In this document: piece after piece, positions 1-10,718 of the stretch
Layout of the letters: every line of letters begins with the position of its first letter
Numbering within the stretch: position 1 is the first letter of the stretch
DNA from: Pelosinus propionicus DSM 13327
GTDB taxonomy: Bacteria > Bacillota > Negativicutes > DSM-13327
DNA length: 64,000 nt
Direction: 5' to 3'
Assembly: GCF_900114615.1 (NCBI RefSeq)
Contig: NZ_FOTS01000015.1
Span: 45,971-109,970, forward strand
Made by a program: the position numbers and the translations under genes
Notes under the pieces: model-generated
What the model was told of the DNA's origin: nothing
What the model saw: only the letters and a program-made list of their open reading frames with translations
Databases searched by the model: none

Positions 1-557
1 ATTTAGATGAAGCTATTGACTATTTACGTGAAAAAGGTTTAGCAGCTGCTGCTAAAAAAGCAGATCGAATTGCTTCTGAGGGAGTAATTGAAGCTTACAT
101 ACATGGTGGCGGACGTATAGGTGTAATGGTTGAAATCAATTGTGAAACTGACTTTGTTGCCAAAACCGATAAATTTAAAGATTTAGCAAGAGATATTGCC
201 ATGCAAATTGCTGCTACGAATCCTACATGTGTTCGTCGTGAAGAAGTACCTGCAGAAGTGTTGGAACATGAAAAAGAAATCCTTAAAGCTCAAGCTATAA
301 ATGAAGGTAAACCTGCTAATATTGTGGAAAAAATGATCATTGGCCGGGTTGAAAAATACTATAAAGAAGTCTGTCTAATGGAACAAACTTTCATCAAAAA
401 CCCAGATCAGACAATTACTCAACTTATTAATGAAAATATTTCTAAAATTGGTGAAAATATCTCCATTCGCAGATTTACCAGATACCAGCTCGGTGAAGGC
501 ATCGAGAAAAAAAGCAATGATTTTGCTGCTGAAGTTATGGCTGCTGTTAAAAAATAA
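1..557 (+). CDS. tsf: Elongation factor Ts, 3' part (5' end outside window)
   Basis: Guanine-nucleotide exchange factor that recycles EF-Tu during translation. The frame is open from base 3 with no start in the window; 184 residues are visible. The signature [11 protein letters not shown] is at visible residues 42-52. The N-terminal UBA-like part that binds EF-Tu is missing because the window begins inside the gene. Its stop codon lies inside a terminator hairpin, which separates it from pyrH. rpsB would be expected just upstream. Confidence 0.95.
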   Translation, partial: LDEAIDYLREKGLAAAAKKADRIASEGVIEAYIHGGGRIGVMVEINCETDFVAKTDKFKDLARDIAMQIAATNPTCVRREEVPAEVLEHEKEILKAQAINEGKPANIVEKMIIGRVEKYYKEVCLMEQTFIKNPDQTITQLINENISKIGENISIRRFTRYQLGEGIEKKSNDFAAEVMAAVKK

Positions 558-587
558 GAGAACACTGCAGTGTTCTCTTATTTTTAA
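556..587 (+). terminator. Terminator of tsf
   Basis: Perfect 24-base palindrome (12-bp arms AAGAGAACACTG / CAGTGTTCTCTT) followed by ATTTTTAA. It overlaps the tsf stop codon. Confidence 0.9.
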
Positions 588-624
588 GGAATCAGAGTAT
601 AGTAAATTTTGATTTCAAATTTGG

Positions 625-680
625 AAGACAAAGCTTATTTCTATATCTTATAAGATAAGGTAAAGGCTTTGTCTTTTCTT
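625..680 (+). terminator. Second hairpin between tsf and pyrH
   Basis: Arms AAGACAAAGC (625-634) and GCTTTGTCTT (666-675) are perfectly complementary and followed by TTCTT. A second small palindrome, ATCTTATAAGAT, lies in the loop. It may be a backup terminator or a leader structure in front of pyrH. Confidence 0.55.
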
Positions 681-703
681 AAATCTATTAAAGGATTTAG
701 TAG

Positions 704-1462
<759 letters not shown>

Positions 1463-1464
1463 AA

Positions 1465-2025
1465 ATGTTAATTAAGGAAATATATGATAGTAATACCGAG
1501 AAAATGAAGAAGGCAATTGATGCCTTGCGCAGAGAATTATCTACTTTGCGTGCAGGGCGAGCTACGCCTGCACTGTTAGATAAAATTACAGTTGATTATT
1601 ATGGTACGCCTACACCGATAAATCAAGTGGCAAACATTGCTGTGCCTGAACCACGGATGATTACAATTCAAGCATGGGAAAAATCGATGATCGCTCAAAT
1701 TGAAAAAGCAATTTTGAAATCAGACTTAGGGCTTACGCCTAACAGTGATGGAGTCGTCATTCGTTTGAATATACCACAATTGACGCAGCAGCGTCGTATG
1801 GAACTTGTGAAAGTTGTTCATAAGAAAGCTGAAGATAGCCGAATTGTCATTCGTAATTCTCGGCGTGATGCAAATGATGCAATTAAAAAACTTGAGAAAG
1901 ACAAAGCGATATCCGAAGATGATGTAAAGAAAGCTCAAGATGATATGCAGAAACTGACTGATAAGTACGTAAAGGAAGTAGATGCTATTATGAATGCTAA
2001 AGAAAAAGAGATCATGGAAGTATAA
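1465..2025 (+). CDS. frr: Ribosome recycling factor
   Basis: Splits post-termination ribosomes together with EF-G. Length (186) is that of the family. The conserved elements are present: RAGRATP near residue 30, the VPEPR loop near residue 60, and a highly charged C-terminal helix ending in the EKEIMEV tail. It starts two bases after pyrH, so the two are surely co-transcribed. Confidence 0.96.
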   Translation: MLIKEIYDSNTEKMKKAIDALRRELSTLRAGRATPALLDKITVDYYGTPTPINQVANIAVPEPRMITIQAWEKSMIAQIEKAILKSDLGLTPNSDGVVIRLNIPQLTQQRRMELVKVVHKKAEDSRIVIRNSRRDANDAIKKLEKDKAISEDDVKKAQDDMQKLTDKYVKEVDAIMNAKEKEIMEV

Positions 2026-2026
2026 T

Positions 2027-2236
2027 ATGATAGATGTTGTAGCAAAATCCTTATATGTAGCAGAAAAGCAGCTAAATGAAGCGCAGATACCATATACGGT
2101 AATTGTGACTCGTCCAACGCGTCACATATCTGACTTATCGGAGAATTGTTTTTATGTTATACGGCAGCAGTTTAATAATGGTGTATATCATCTGGTAGCT
2201 GCTGCTAAAATGGGGAGAGAAAGTTTTAAATGTTAA
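2027..2236 (+). CDS. Small conserved-looking protein, 69 aa, unknown function
   Basis: I do not recognise a named family. The ATG at 2027 comes one base after the frr stop, suggesting translational coupling, so I prefer it to the longer frame that starts inside frr. The protein is soluble, begins MIDVVAKSLYVAEKQL, and has no membrane segment. The next small ORF (2230) overlaps its last 7 bases. The position between frr and uppS and the tight spacing argue for a real gene. Confidence 0.7.
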   Translation: MIDVVAKSLYVAEKQLNEAQIPYTVIVTRPTRHISDLSENCFYVIRQQFNNGVYHLVAAAKMGRESFKC

Positions 2237-2400
2237 CTTGCAATGATAAACATAATCTTGAAAATCGTTATAAAGTAACTTTTTTCTGTAAGTATATGTT
2301 TTGACATGAAGGGAATGTCATATTTACCATTTTAGCAAAATGTGTAGAATGCGGTGCCTGTGCGGCGGTTTGCCCTGTTGGTGCTATTTTGGCTCCATGA
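2230..2400 (+). pseudogene. Ferredoxin-like gene with an in-frame TGA
   Basis: ATG at 2230 overlaps the previous gene and has GGGGAGAG 11 bases upstream. The frame runs 24 codons to TGA (2302-2304), then continues open to a TGA at 2398. The second part carries CVECGACAAVCPVGAI, a complete CxxCxxCxxxCP [4Fe-4S] motif, and resembles the C-terminal half of the intact ferredoxin at 61198 (KCIDCGSCAATCPVGAI). The first half has only two scattered Cys, so this would be a single-cluster protein. A nonsense mutation is the simplest explanation; recoding of UGA is an alternative (see findings). Confidence 0.6.
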
Positions 2401-2404
2401 CTGG

Positions 2405-2430
2405 AACCCCCTCGCAAGAGGGGGTTTATT
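2405..2430 (+). terminator. Terminator before uppS
   Basis: AACCCCCTC - GCAA - GAGGGGGTT followed by TATTTG: a GC-rich stem with a GCAA tetraloop. It ends the pyrH-frr-small gene unit. Confidence 0.88.
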
Positions 2431-2460
2431 TGCTTGTTAGATTATTTTGGAGGTCATAAC

Positions 2461-3228
2461 ATGTGGGAAAAATGGTTTAACAAAAAAAATGAGAAGATTG
2501 CTACAGAAAATGTAGTAGAACAAGGAAAATTGCCCCAACATGTTGCTATTATCATGGACGGAAATGGGCGATGGGCAAAGCGAAAAGGATTACCGCGTAC
2601 TTTTGGCCATCGAGCAGGTGTAGAAAGTTTACGTCATATTGTCACAACGGCAGTTAATATGAATTTGAAAGTATTGACGACATATGCATTTTCCACTGAA
2701 AATTGGAAAAGACCGGAAGATGAAGTGAATTTATTAATGCGGTTATTTTCTGAATATCTTGAAAGCGAAATTGACGAATTACATCAAAAAAATGTGCAGA
2801 TTCGCTTTATTGGTAAAGTAGATGGGTTAGCTATTGGATTACAACAAAAAATAGAAAAAGCTCAAATGCATACTAAAAATAATACCGGGTTAGTTTTTAA
2901 TTTAGCAGTCAATTATGGTGGACGAGCAGAGATTGTACGTTCTGTTCAGATGATTGGTGAGAAGATTGTTAGAGGCGAAATTTTACCTGAGGATATTAGT
3001 GAAAAAAGTATAATGGAAAATTTATATACAGCCAGTTTACCTGATCCTGACTTGATCATTCGACCTAGTGGTGATTTTCGAATCAGTAATTTTTTATTAT
3101 GGCAATCAGCGTATGCAGAATTCTGGTTTACTGATATTTATTGGCCTGACTTTAAACCTGAACATTTTCTACAGGCTATCGTGGACTATCAGAAACGAGA
3201 ACGAAGATTTGGGGGATTAAAAAAATAA
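2461..3228 (+). CDS. uppS: Isoprenyl transferase (undecaprenyl diphosphate synthase)
   Basis: Adds isopentenyl units in cis to make undecaprenyl diphosphate, the lipid carrier for peptidoglycan and envelope glycans. The family signature IIMDGNGRWAKRKG is near residue 28, with FSTENWKRP near residue 77 and LPDPDLIIRPSGDFRISNF further on. The ATG at 2461 is preferred over an in-frame TTG at 2434 because GGAGG sits just 7 bases before it. 255 aa. First gene of the run to cdsA. Confidence 0.96.
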   Translation: MWEKWFNKKNEKIATENVVEQGKLPQHVAIIMDGNGRWAKRKGLPRTFGHRAGVESLRHIVTTAVNMNLKVLTTYAFSTENWKRPEDEVNLLMRLFSEYLESEIDELHQKNVQIRFIGKVDGLAIGLQQKIEKAQMHTKNNTGLVFNLAVNYGGRAEIVRSVQMIGEKIVRGEILPEDISEKSIMENLYTASLPDPDLIIRPSGDFRISNFLLWQSAYAEFWFTDIYWPDFKPEHFLQAIVDYQKRERRFGGLKK

Positions 3229-3248
3229 GGCTATAGGTAGGTGCTTGA

Positions 3249-4076
3249 ATGCTGGGGAGACGGGTTTTAACAGCAGTGATAGGTATACCTATTACTATCT
3301 ATGTAATTCATTATGGTGAGTGGTTATTTGCTGCTGCTATTTTGATTCTTACATTATTGGCATGGCATGAATTTTATATAATGTTGAGTAATAAGAATAT
3401 AAAAGTATTTTATAATTTGGGTATTCTAGTAAATACTTTGATACTAGGATGCGCCTGGTTGGGCAACTCTCAGGAATTGACCATGACATTCGTTTTTGCC
3501 AATTTATTGTTTCTAATAAATATGGTATTGTCAGGAAATAAGTTTACTGTTATTGATGTAGCTTTTTCTATACTTGGCATTACTTATATTGGAGTAGGTT
3601 TTTCCCATTTATTGCTTTTAAGATATACTGATAGTTCTTTATACATAACGACTTCTATGGGAACGTTGTCTATGGGAGCTAGTTATTTGTGGTTAGCTTT
3701 TATTGGAACATGGGCAAATGACACATTTGCTTATTTTATAGGGTCACGTTTTGGGAGGCATAAACTGTGTCCAACAATCAGTCCAGCGAAAACAGTCGAG
3801 GGTTCCATTGGGGGACTTCTCGGTAGTATTTTAGCTCTTACTCTATTAGGATTGTTATTTAGGCTACCGGTAATTCATAGTATGATAATGGGGTTAGCAG
3901 TTGGTATTGTTGCGCCTATTGGAGATTTAGCAGAATCTGCGATAAAACGTTTTGCAGGAGTAAAAGATTCTGGAAAATTGCTGCCGGGGCATGGCGGAAT
4001 TTTAGATCGTTTTGATAGTATATTATTTACAGTGCCTATTGTTTATTACTATATCCATATGTTTCTATTACGGTAA
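3249..4076 (+). CDS. cdsA: Phosphatidate cytidylyltransferase
   Basis: Makes CDP-diacylglycerol from phosphatidic acid and CTP, the branch point of phospholipid synthesis, in the cytoplasmic membrane. 275 aa with about eight hydrophobic segments. The family signature is near the C-terminus (GDLAESAIKR, then KDSGKLLPGHGGILDRFDS). Directly downstream of uppS with a 20-base gap, and ahead of dxr; this order is common in bacteria. Confidence 0.96.
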   Translation: MLGRRVLTAVIGIPITIYVIHYGEWLFAAAILILTLLAWHEFYIMLSNKNIKVFYNLGILVNTLILGCAWLGNSQELTMTFVFANLLFLINMVLSGNKFTVIDVAFSILGITYIGVGFSHLLLLRYTDSSLYITTSMGTLSMGASYLWLAFIGTWANDTFAYFIGSRFGRHKLCPTISPAKTVEGSIGGLLGSILALTLLGLLFRLPVIHSMIMGLAVGIVAPIGDLAESAIKRFAGVKDSGKLLPGHGGILDRFDSILFTVPIVYYYIHMFLLR

Positions 4077-4128
4077 TTAATTTTTTTCTTCTAGTGTATA
4101 ATTAAGTAGGTTAAGGGAGATTTTTAGA

Positions 4129-5280
4129 ATGAAATCTATAGCGATTTTAGGTAGCACTGGTTCTATTGGCACACAATCTTTAGAAGTTATTGCAGCTAAT
4201 CAAGATCAATTTTGTGTAAGTGCATTAGCAGCTTATCATAATGATATTTTACTAGAGAAGCAAATTGAATATTTTAAACCTAAAATAGCTGTATTGGTTG
4301 ATAAGAATGCAGCAGATAGGCTCATAAGAAGATATTCGGGTTCAACAATTATTTTAGCTGGTGAGGAAGGCTTATTAGAAGCAGCTGTTCATGAAGATGT
4401 GAGCACCGTATTAACATCTTTAGTCGGGTTTGCTGGTTTGAAACCAACGTTGAAAGCAATCAAGGCTGGCAAGAATATTGCATTGGCGAATAAAGAGACA
4501 TTGGTAGCTGCTGGTGAGTTGGTAACTCAGATTGCAAAAGACAACCATGTTAAGATTCTCCCTGTAGACAGTGAACATAGTGCAATTTTTCAATGTTTGC
4601 AAGGAGAGAATTCTAAAAAAGTGAATCGTATTCTTCTTACTGCTTCAGGTGGCCCATTCCATGGATTGAAAAGAGAAGAATTAGAGCATGTTACTATAGA
4701 GGACTGTTTACGGCATCCAAATTGGTCGATGGGGAAAAAAATTACAGTGGATTCGTCTACTCTGGCAAATAAAGGCTTAGAAGTTATTGAAGCTCGATGG
4801 TTATTTGATATTTCATATTCTCAAATTGAGGTTGTTGTACATCGTCAAAGTATTATTCATTCTATGGTTGAATTTGTAGATGGATCTGTGATGGCTCAAT
4901 TAGGAAAACCGGATATGAGGGTACCGATTCAATATGCCTTAACTTATCCTGAAAGATCTGTTACAGAGTATCCCAAGCTTGATTTTAAAACACTCTCGGC
5001 ATTAACTTTTTCAGCACCTGATATGGTTAACTTTCCTATATTGTCACTTGCTTTTATTGCAGGGAATACAGGAGGAACATTGCCATGTGTATTCAATGCA
5101 GCTAATGAGGAAGCAGTTTATGCCTTTTTGCAAGGGAAAATTCGCTATCTTGATATTTTCATAGTGATAAGAAGTGTAATGGAAAGTCATGAGGTCAATA
5201 AGCAGCCTGATCTAAATGAAATTTACAGTGCTGATTTGTGGTCGCGTGCACAGGCTCAGGAAATTATCAAAGCTATTTAA
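4129..5280 (+). CDS. dxr: 1-deoxy-D-xylulose 5-phosphate reductoisomerase
   Basis: First committed step of the MEP isoprenoid pathway: DXP to 2-C-methylerythritol 4-phosphate with NADPH and a divalent metal. N-terminal nucleotide-binding GSTGSIGTQ (residues 8-16), the metal site DSEHSAIFQ near residue 146 and the SGGPF loop are visible. 383 aa, normal. It shares the neighbourhood with uppS and ispG, which act in the same pathway. A TATAAT at 4098 is compatible with its own promoter. Confidence 0.97.
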   Translation: MKSIAILGSTGSIGTQSLEVIAANQDQFCVSALAAYHNDILLEKQIEYFKPKIAVLVDKNAADRLIRRYSGSTIILAGEEGLLEAAVHEDVSTVLTSLVGFAGLKPTLKAIKAGKNIALANKETLVAAGELVTQIAKDNHVKILPVDSEHSAIFQCLQGENSKKVNRILLTASGGPFHGLKREELEHVTIEDCLRHPNWSMGKKITVDSSTLANKGLEVIEARWLFDISYSQIEVVVHRQSIIHSMVEFVDGSVMAQLGKPDMRVPIQYALTYPERSVTEYPKLDFKTLSALTFSAPDMVNFPILSLAFIAGNTGGTLPCVFNAANEEAVYAFLQGKIRYLDIFIVIRSVMESHEVNKQPDLNEIYSADLWSRAQAQEIIKAI

Positions 5281-5312
5281 TAAGTTTATAATAAAAGATA
5301 GGAGTGATTCTA

Positions 5313-6344
5313 TTGTTGATGACAACCGTTGCTACCATTTTTGTATTTGGTCTATTGGTATTTGTTCATGAATTAGGACATTTCATTACCGCAAAAATGA
5401 CTGGTATGAGAGTAGATGAATTTGCGATTGGCTTTGGTCCTAAAGTAATTAGTTATAAGCATGGTGAGACGTTATATTCTTGGCGCATTATACCATTAGG
5501 CGGTTTTAATAAAATTGCGGGTATGGATCCTGATGAGGAGCAAGATGATCGCTCTTTTAATGCAAAATCAATTCCTGCCAGAATGTTAGTAATTGTAGCT
5601 GGATCAACAATGAATTTTGTGTTGCCAATCTTATTATTTTTGACCATTTTTTTGAGTTCGGGTATTGATACTCCTTCAAGTTCTCCCATTGTAGGTAATG
5701 TTTTTGCTGATAAGCCTGCAGCGCAGGCGGGATTATCCCTTGGAGATACAATCATTTCGGTTAATAATCAAGAAATTGCATCATGGAGAGAATTTGTAAA
5801 TATTGTACAAATAAATGCTGGTAATAAACTATCACTAAAATATCAACATAATGGTGAATTTAGAACAACGGTAGTAACTCCAGAATTTGATGAAAAAGCC
5901 AACAGAGGGATAATCGGTGTGATGCCGCAAATTGAAAAATACCATCCAGGTTTTATCGAATCGTTTGGCTTAGCTGCTAAGCAAACATATGCAGTAGCGA
6001 GCAGTATGGTCATTGGCATTGCGCAAATGATTACAGGAAAGGTTGCTGCTGAAGTAGCTGGTCCAATTGGTGTGGCACAAATGGCAGGTGAAGTAGCGCA
6101 ATTAGGGTTGATTCCTTTACTGCAGTTTGCTGCATTTTTAAGTATTAACTTAGGACTGATTAATCTGTTGCCAGTACCTATGCTTGATGGCGGGCATCTT
6201 GTAACCCTAGTTGTAGAGGGATTAAGAGGTAAGCCTTTGGAGAAAAAACATATGCAATTTATTCAAATGATTGGCTTTGCTTTATTGATGCTTTTATTCT
6301 TAGTAGCTACCTTTAAAGATATTTCTAGATTAAAGATTTTTTAA
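5313..6344 (+). CDS. rseP: RIP metalloprotease (site-2 protease)
   Basis: Membrane-embedded zinc protease that cuts transmembrane substrates such as anti-sigma factors. The HELGH zinc motif is in the first membrane helix (residues 19-23), a PDZ domain follows at roughly 110-190, and the second metal-binding motif, PMLDGGHL, lies in a C-terminal helix. I prefer the TTG at 5313 because AGGAG is 8-12 bases upstream; a GTG at 5304 overlaps that site. 343 aa. Substrate unknown. Confidence 0.94.
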   Translation: MLMTTVATIFVFGLLVFVHELGHFITAKMTGMRVDEFAIGFGPKVISYKHGETLYSWRIIPLGGFNKIAGMDPDEEQDDRSFNAKSIPARMLVIVAGSTMNFVLPILLFLTIFLSSGIDTPSSSPIVGNVFADKPAAQAGLSLGDTIISVNNQEIASWREFVNIVQINAGNKLSLKYQHNGEFRTTVVTPEFDEKANRGIIGVMPQIEKYHPGFIESFGLAAKQTYAVASSMVIGIAQMITGKVAAEVAGPIGVAQMAGEVAQLGLIPLLQFAAFLSINLGLINLLPVPMLDGGHLVTLVVEGLRGKPLEKKHMQFIQMIGFALLMLLFLVATFKDISRLKIF

Positions 6345-6442
6345 GCATGAGATAGATTTAAAAAGTGTGTGAAATCAAGGGTGAATTTAAATTTATTTAA
6401 TAAATTAATTGCAGCCTAGATCGTAGATTTTGAGGTGAAGAA

Positions 6443-7522
6443 ATGACAGAATTCATACAACGAAAAATGACCAATCCTGTATCTGTTGGCAAGGTAATGG
6501 TTGGGGGGAAGGCTCCTATCTCTGTTCAATCTATGACAAATACCAAAACTGACGATGTAGCAGGTACAGTAGCTCAAATAATGCAGCTGGGTTCAGCAGG
6601 GTGTGATATAGTACGTTTAGCGGTACCAGATATGTCAGCAGCATTAGCAATTAAAGAGATTAAATCAAAAGTGCAGATACCTCTAATTGCAGATATCCAT
6701 TTTGATTATCGTTTAGCAATTGCTGCAATGGAAAATGGTATTGATGCTCTGCGAATTAATCCCGGCAATATTGCCGAAGCAACTCACGTTTCAATCATTG
6801 TTAAAGAAGCAAAGAAACGAAGCATTCCGATTCGTATAGGGGTGAATGCTGGCTCTTTAGAAAAAAGTATTTTAGAAAAATATGGCGGGCACCCTACGCC
6901 TGCTGGAATGGTGGAAAGCGCACTGCAGCATATTGCCATCTTAGAAGAATTAGACTTTCGAGATATTAAAATATCATTGAAAGCCAATAATGTGCCTATG
7001 ACTATTAAAGCCTATCAATTGATGTCTGAAGCAGTTGACTATCCCTTGCACTTAGGGATTACGGAAGCTGGAACCATAAAATCGGGGATGATTAAATCCG
7101 CAGTAGGTATTGGTGCTTTATTAGCACAAGGTATTGGTGATACCATTCGTGTATCTCTAACAGGTGATCCAGTAGAAGAGGTAAAAGCTGCAAATGAAAT
7201 ATTAAAGTCATTAGGATTAAGAGAATATGGGCCAACCTTAATTTCATGTCCAACTTGTGGGCGATGTAATATTAATTTAGCTGAAATTGCGGAACAAGTT
7301 GAACAAAAACTTAGCAAAGTACATAAACCTTTTAAAGTTGCCGTTATGGGATGTGTTGTGAATGGACCAGGTGAAGCTAAGGAAGCTGATATTGGTATTG
7401 CAGGCGGTAAGGGGCAAGGATTAGTATTTCGTAAAGGTGAAATCGTAAAAAGAGTTTCAGAAGATCAGTTAGTAACAGCTCTATTCACAGAAATTGACAA
7501 ACTCATTGAGGAGGACAATTAA
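6443..7522 (+). CDS. ispG: 4-hydroxy-3-methylbut-2-en-1-yl diphosphate synthase
   Basis: Sixth step of the MEP pathway, a [4Fe-4S] enzyme in the cytoplasm. TIM-barrel N-terminus with [13 protein letters not shown] near residue 27; cluster ligands in SCPTCGRC (about residue 270) and the GCVVNGPGE motif. 359 aa is typical for the short bacterial form. Three bases separate it from proS, so the two are co-transcribed. Confidence 0.97.
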   Translation: MTEFIQRKMTNPVSVGKVMVGGKAPISVQSMTNTKTDDVAGTVAQIMQLGSAGCDIVRLAVPDMSAALAIKEIKSKVQIPLIADIHFDYRLAIAAMENGIDALRINPGNIAEATHVSIIVKEAKKRSIPIRIGVNAGSLEKSILEKYGGHPTPAGMVESALQHIAILEELDFRDIKISLKANNVPMTIKAYQLMSEAVDYPLHLGITEAGTIKSGMIKSAVGIGALLAQGIGDTIRVSLTGDPVEEVKAANEILKSLGLREYGPTLISCPTCGRCNINLAEIAEQVEQKLSKVHKPFKVAVMGCVVNGPGEAKEADIGIAGGKGQGLVFRKGEIVKRVSEDQLVTALFTEIDKLIEEDN

Positions 7523-7525
7523 ATT

Positions 7526-9229
7526 ATGCTTGTATCACAATTATATGCTCCTACATTACGTGAAACTCCGGCAGAAGCTGAAGTAGTAAGTCATCAGCTA
7601 ATGCTGCGGTCTGGTATGATTCGCAAAGCTGCTGGTGGAGTTTATACATATATGCCATTGGCTTTGAGAGTACTTAGAAAAATTGAAAATATTGTGCGTC
7701 AAGAAATGGATGCTAAAGGAAGCCAAGAATTATTAATGCCAATCATACAGCCAGCAGAAATGTGGCAGGAAACTGGCCGCTGGGATGTATATGGTGATGA
7801 AATGTTTAGATTGAAGGACCGACATAACCGCAACTTCTGCCTTGGGCCTACTCATGAAGAAATGATTACTACATTGGTACGTTCAGATGTACGATCTTAT
7901 CGGCAATTACCTCTAAAGCTTTATCAAATTCAAAATAAATATCGTGATGAACGCCGTCCTCGCTTTGGGTTAATGCGTGGTCGCGAATTTATTATGAAAG
8001 ATTTATACTCTTTTGATAAAGATGAGGATGGTCTTGCCAAAAGCTATGATCAAATGTATGAAGCCTATACTGCTATTTTCAATCGTTGTGGTTTAACATT
8101 TAGGGCCGTGGAAGCTGATGGTGGGGCAATTGGTGGCAGTGGCACTCATGAGTTTATGGTTATTGCTGATTCAGGTGAAGCTGCTATTGTATACTGTCCG
8201 TCATGTGAATATGCAGCAAATGTTGAAAAAGCGGAATTAAAATGTATCTTAATGCCGGAAGAGGAATTAAAAGCCCTAACTATTGTTGAGACACCAGGAA
8301 CTAAATCAATAGACGCGGTAACAACTTTATTGGGGATTACCGCTGATAAGACAATTAAGACCCTTGTTTATAATACTGATAAGGGCGTTGTAGTAGCCCT
8401 AGTTCGCGGTGACCACGAAGTCAATGAAATTAAATTGCAGAACCTAGTGGATTGTTTAACCATTGAACTAGCAGATGAAAAGACGATAGTAGAAACCCTC
8501 GGGAGTACTCCTGGATTTATTGGTCCAATTGGTATAAAAATTCCTATGCTTATTGCTGATTCTACTGTTATGAATCAATATAATGCTGTTTGTGGGGCAA
8601 ATACTCTTGATAAACATTATTGTAACGTGAATGCTAAACGTGATTTTTCTCCAACAATCATTGCTGATATTCGTTTAATTCAAGAAAATGATCCTTGTCC
8701 ACATTGCGGATTACTGGTAAAAACTGCTAGAGGAATTGAAGTTGGTCAAGTATTTAAACTGCATACGAAATATAGTAAAGCGTTAAAAGCTACTTATCTA
8801 GACGTGAATGGCAGAGAGCAGCCTATGGTTATGGGATGCTATGGTATCGGCGTGAGTCGCACTATGGCTGCAACAATTGAGCAAAATAACGATGAATATG
8901 GGATTATTTGGCCAGCAGCGATAGCACCTTATCAAGTTGTTGTTGTGCCGATTAGCGCCAAAGATGAGGCGCAGATGTCTTTATCAGATTCAATTTATAA
9001 GGCATTAAATGCGTCAGGTATTGAGGCTGCCTTTGACGATCGTAATGAACGACCTGGAGTAAAATTTAAAGATGCGGATCTGATTGGATATCCTTTGAAG
9101 GTTACAGTTGGACCAAAAACAATTAATGAGAATTTAATCGAAGTGAAAGTAAGACGTACAGGAGAAGTATTGTATTTCGATGTAAATAACTACTTAGAAG
9201 ATATAAAATCATTATTAGCAAGATTATAA
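7526..9229 (+). CDS. proS: Prolyl-tRNA synthetase, bacterial type
   Basis: Charges tRNA-Pro with proline. Class II motifs are present: motif 2 [10 protein letters not shown] with RGREF near residue 145, and motif 3 [10 protein letters not shown] near residue 440. Between them lies the editing insertion domain (roughly 230-390) typical of bacterial ProRS, followed by a C-terminal anticodon-binding domain. 567 aa, normal. Last gene of the uppS run. Confidence 0.97.
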   Translation: MLVSQLYAPTLRETPAEAEVVSHQLMLRSGMIRKAAGGVYTYMPLALRVLRKIENIVRQEMDAKGSQELLMPIIQPAEMWQETGRWDVYGDEMFRLKDRHNRNFCLGPTHEEMITTLVRSDVRSYRQLPLKLYQIQNKYRDERRPRFGLMRGREFIMKDLYSFDKDEDGLAKSYDQMYEAYTAIFNRCGLTFRAVEADGGAIGGSGTHEFMVIADSGEAAIVYCPSCEYAANVEKAELKCILMPEEELKALTIVETPGTKSIDAVTTLLGITADKTIKTLVYNTDKGVVVALVRGDHEVNEIKLQNLVDCLTIELADEKTIVETLGSTPGFIGPIGIKIPMLIADSTVMNQYNAVCGANTLDKHYCNVNAKRDFSPTIIADIRLIQENDPCPHCGLLVKTARGIEVGQVFKLHTKYSKALKATYLDVNGREQPMVMGCYGIGVSRTMAATIEQNNDEYGIIWPAAIAPYQVVVVPISAKDEAQMSLSDSIYKALNASGIEAAFDDRNERPGVKFKDADLIGYPLKVTVGPKTINENLIEVKVRRTGEVLYFDVNNYLEDIKSLLARL

Positions 9230-9274
9230 GCAAGAGTATTTCCTACTTTGATCATCGAAAAAAATATAAAAAAG

Positions 9275-9344
9275 AAGCCACAAAGGTGCTGTCTTTACAT
9301 GTTACTCAATATGAGCATCAGGTAAGATTGCACCTTTATGGTTT
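9275..9344 (-). terminator. Hairpin between proS and the ArsC-like gene
   Basis: Arms AAGCCACAAAGGTGC (9275-9289) and GCACCTTTATGGTTT (9330-9344) pair with one mismatch and one wobble; an inner CTTTAC/GTAAG pair extends the stem. The minus-strand side runs into CTTCTTTTTTATATTTTTTT, so it mainly terminates the minus-strand gene at 9362. It may also stop proS transcription. Confidence 0.7.
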
Positions 9345-9361
9345 ATAAGAAAATTAGAGAT

Positions 9362-9700
9362 TTAAACTTGCCACTGTTTCCAAATCTCGGGGCAGTATCC
9401 AATTGTTGCAGCTTTAGAAGTGTTTCTTACAATTGGTGTTTTAAGTAATAGAGGATTGTTCAATAAAATATCCTCTGTATTATGGATGATATATCTTAAA
9501 TTACTTGCCTCATATTCTTTACTTTCAGTATTTACTAAGTCCTTCAAATCAATAAATCTTTTTATATTATTTAACTCTCCTTTGCTTAAGGCCTTTAAGG
9601 TTAAGTCAATGAAGTGATAGGAGATTTTTCGTTCTTTAAAATATCGTTCAGCTTTGCGAGTATTTTGGCATTTTTTTGTACCAAAGATTTGAATGTTCAT
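9362..9700 (-). CDS. ArsC/Spx-family thioredoxin-fold protein
   Basis: 112 aa with the arsenate reductase-like fold: starts IQIFGTKKCQNTR, giving C11xxxR15. Spx itself has CxxC here, so this is closer to the YffB/ArsC-like branch. A Pro in the TPIVRN stretch fits the conserved loop before the last helix. True arsenate reduction is not implied; members include redox regulators and uncharacterised reductases. It is the only minus-strand gene in this area and has its own terminator. Confidence 0.8.
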   Translation of the reverse strand: MNIQIFGTKKCQNTRKAERYFKERKISYHFIDLTLKALSKGELNNIKRFIDLKDLVNTESKEYEASNLRYIIHNTEDILLNNPLLLKTPIVRNTSKAATIGYCPEIWKQWQV

Positions 9701-9809
9701 AAATAGAACCTCTCTTTATTAATATCTATATAATAAAATATCCTAATATGCAGAGAAAAGCAATTTTTAAAAATTACTTAATTTCTGGATAAATGGAGAA
9801 ATAGCTCAA

Positions 9810-10649
9810 ATGGAGAGTGAGAAAGTGATGGAAACGGAGTTTAAAGCAATTGTTTTAAATAACGAAATTAATTTAAATAAAATTTCTCAACATTTTGGTA
9901 GTAATCGTAAACTAAAATGGGAAGAATATTTAATATTAAAAGGTACTGAGTTACAAGGTATTGTTCGTGAAATAGAAATGAAAAGAGTTTATTTATTTCA
10001 TTTTGGCAGTATTGTATTTTTAAACTTTCAATATCATGAAATTATGGATATTATCAATTATTTAAAAACGATTGAAAATGGTATACATGATATAAATACG
10101 TTTAAATATGTTGATGAATATAAGATTGAAATTAACTCAGAAAGTGAATCGGCTATTAATAACGATTATATGGTTACAAAACAAATAGCTGAATATCAAT
10201 TTGATATCGTTTCTACCGTATTGGCAAAATCTGTAGCTTTAGAAAAAATTGAATCTGATATCTCTCGGGTTTTAGATGAGATTGAAGAAGTTGTGAATAA
10301 TTTATATCGCGGAGAGTTAACCGTATCAGATGAAAAACTAGCAAAGATGTCAGCGAGTATTTTAGAATTTAAGTTAAGCACCATTTCATATGTTATGTTA
10401 TTGGACAAACCAGCAATTACTTGGAATCATGAGGGTGCTAGTGAACTATTTGATGAACTTACCATATTGTTTGAATTAACAGATCGCTATGAAAAACTTC
10501 GTCATAAAATAGATACATTAATGGATATTATAGAAGTTTTTTCAGGATTAGCTCATTCCAAGAGGGGGACGCGTTTAGAATGGGCGGTTATCATATTGAT
10601 TGGTATTGAAATTTGCTTATCTTTATTCGCCTTATTTTTTGAAAAATAA
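9810..10649 (+). CDS. DUF155 (RMD1/YagE) family membrane-anchored protein
   Basis: 279 aa. The central part (RVYLFHFGSIVFLNF, residues about 57-71) and the later LLDKPAITWNHE stretch match the DUF155/RMD1 family. A single C-terminal hydrophobic helix (VIILIGIEICLSLFALFF) would anchor it in the membrane. Bacterial function is unknown; eukaryotic relatives act in mitochondria. An alternative GTG or ATG at 9825/9828 also has a GGAG upstream, so the first six residues are uncertain. Confidence 0.75.
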   Translation: MESEKVMETEFKAIVLNNEINLNKISQHFGSNRKLKWEEYLILKGTELQGIVREIEMKRVYLFHFGSIVFLNFQYHEIMDIINYLKTIENGIHDINTFKYVDEYKIEINSESESAINNDYMVTKQIAEYQFDIVSTVLAKSVALEKIESDISRVLDEIEEVVNNLYRGELTVSDEKLAKMSASILEFKLSTISYVMLLDKPAITWNHEGASELFDELTILFELTDRYEKLRHKIDTLMDIIEVFSGLAHSKRGTRLEWAVIILIGIEICLSLFALFFEK

Positions 10650-10656
10650 TCATAGG

Positions 10657-10686
10657 TTGACCAGAAATGCCCAAAGGTAATATAAT
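10657..10686 (+). promoter_or_regulatory. SigA-type promoter for the CoA-binding/thioredoxin pair
   Basis: TTGACC (10657-10662), 18-base spacer, TATAAT (10681-10686). It lies 33 bases before the TTG start of the next gene. Confidence 0.75.
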
Positions 10687-10718
10687 GTAATTAAAAGTTA
10701 ATATAAGGAGGTAAATCT

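Noticed and set aside
2302..2322. SECIS element for selenocysteine at the in-frame TGA
   Set aside because: The hairpin starts at the TGA itself and has a loop without the usual features; kept only as a remote possibility in the findings.
7039..7317. Minus-strand ORF of 92 codons inside ispG
   Set aside because: Antisense shadow of ispG with no ribosome site and no family resemblance.
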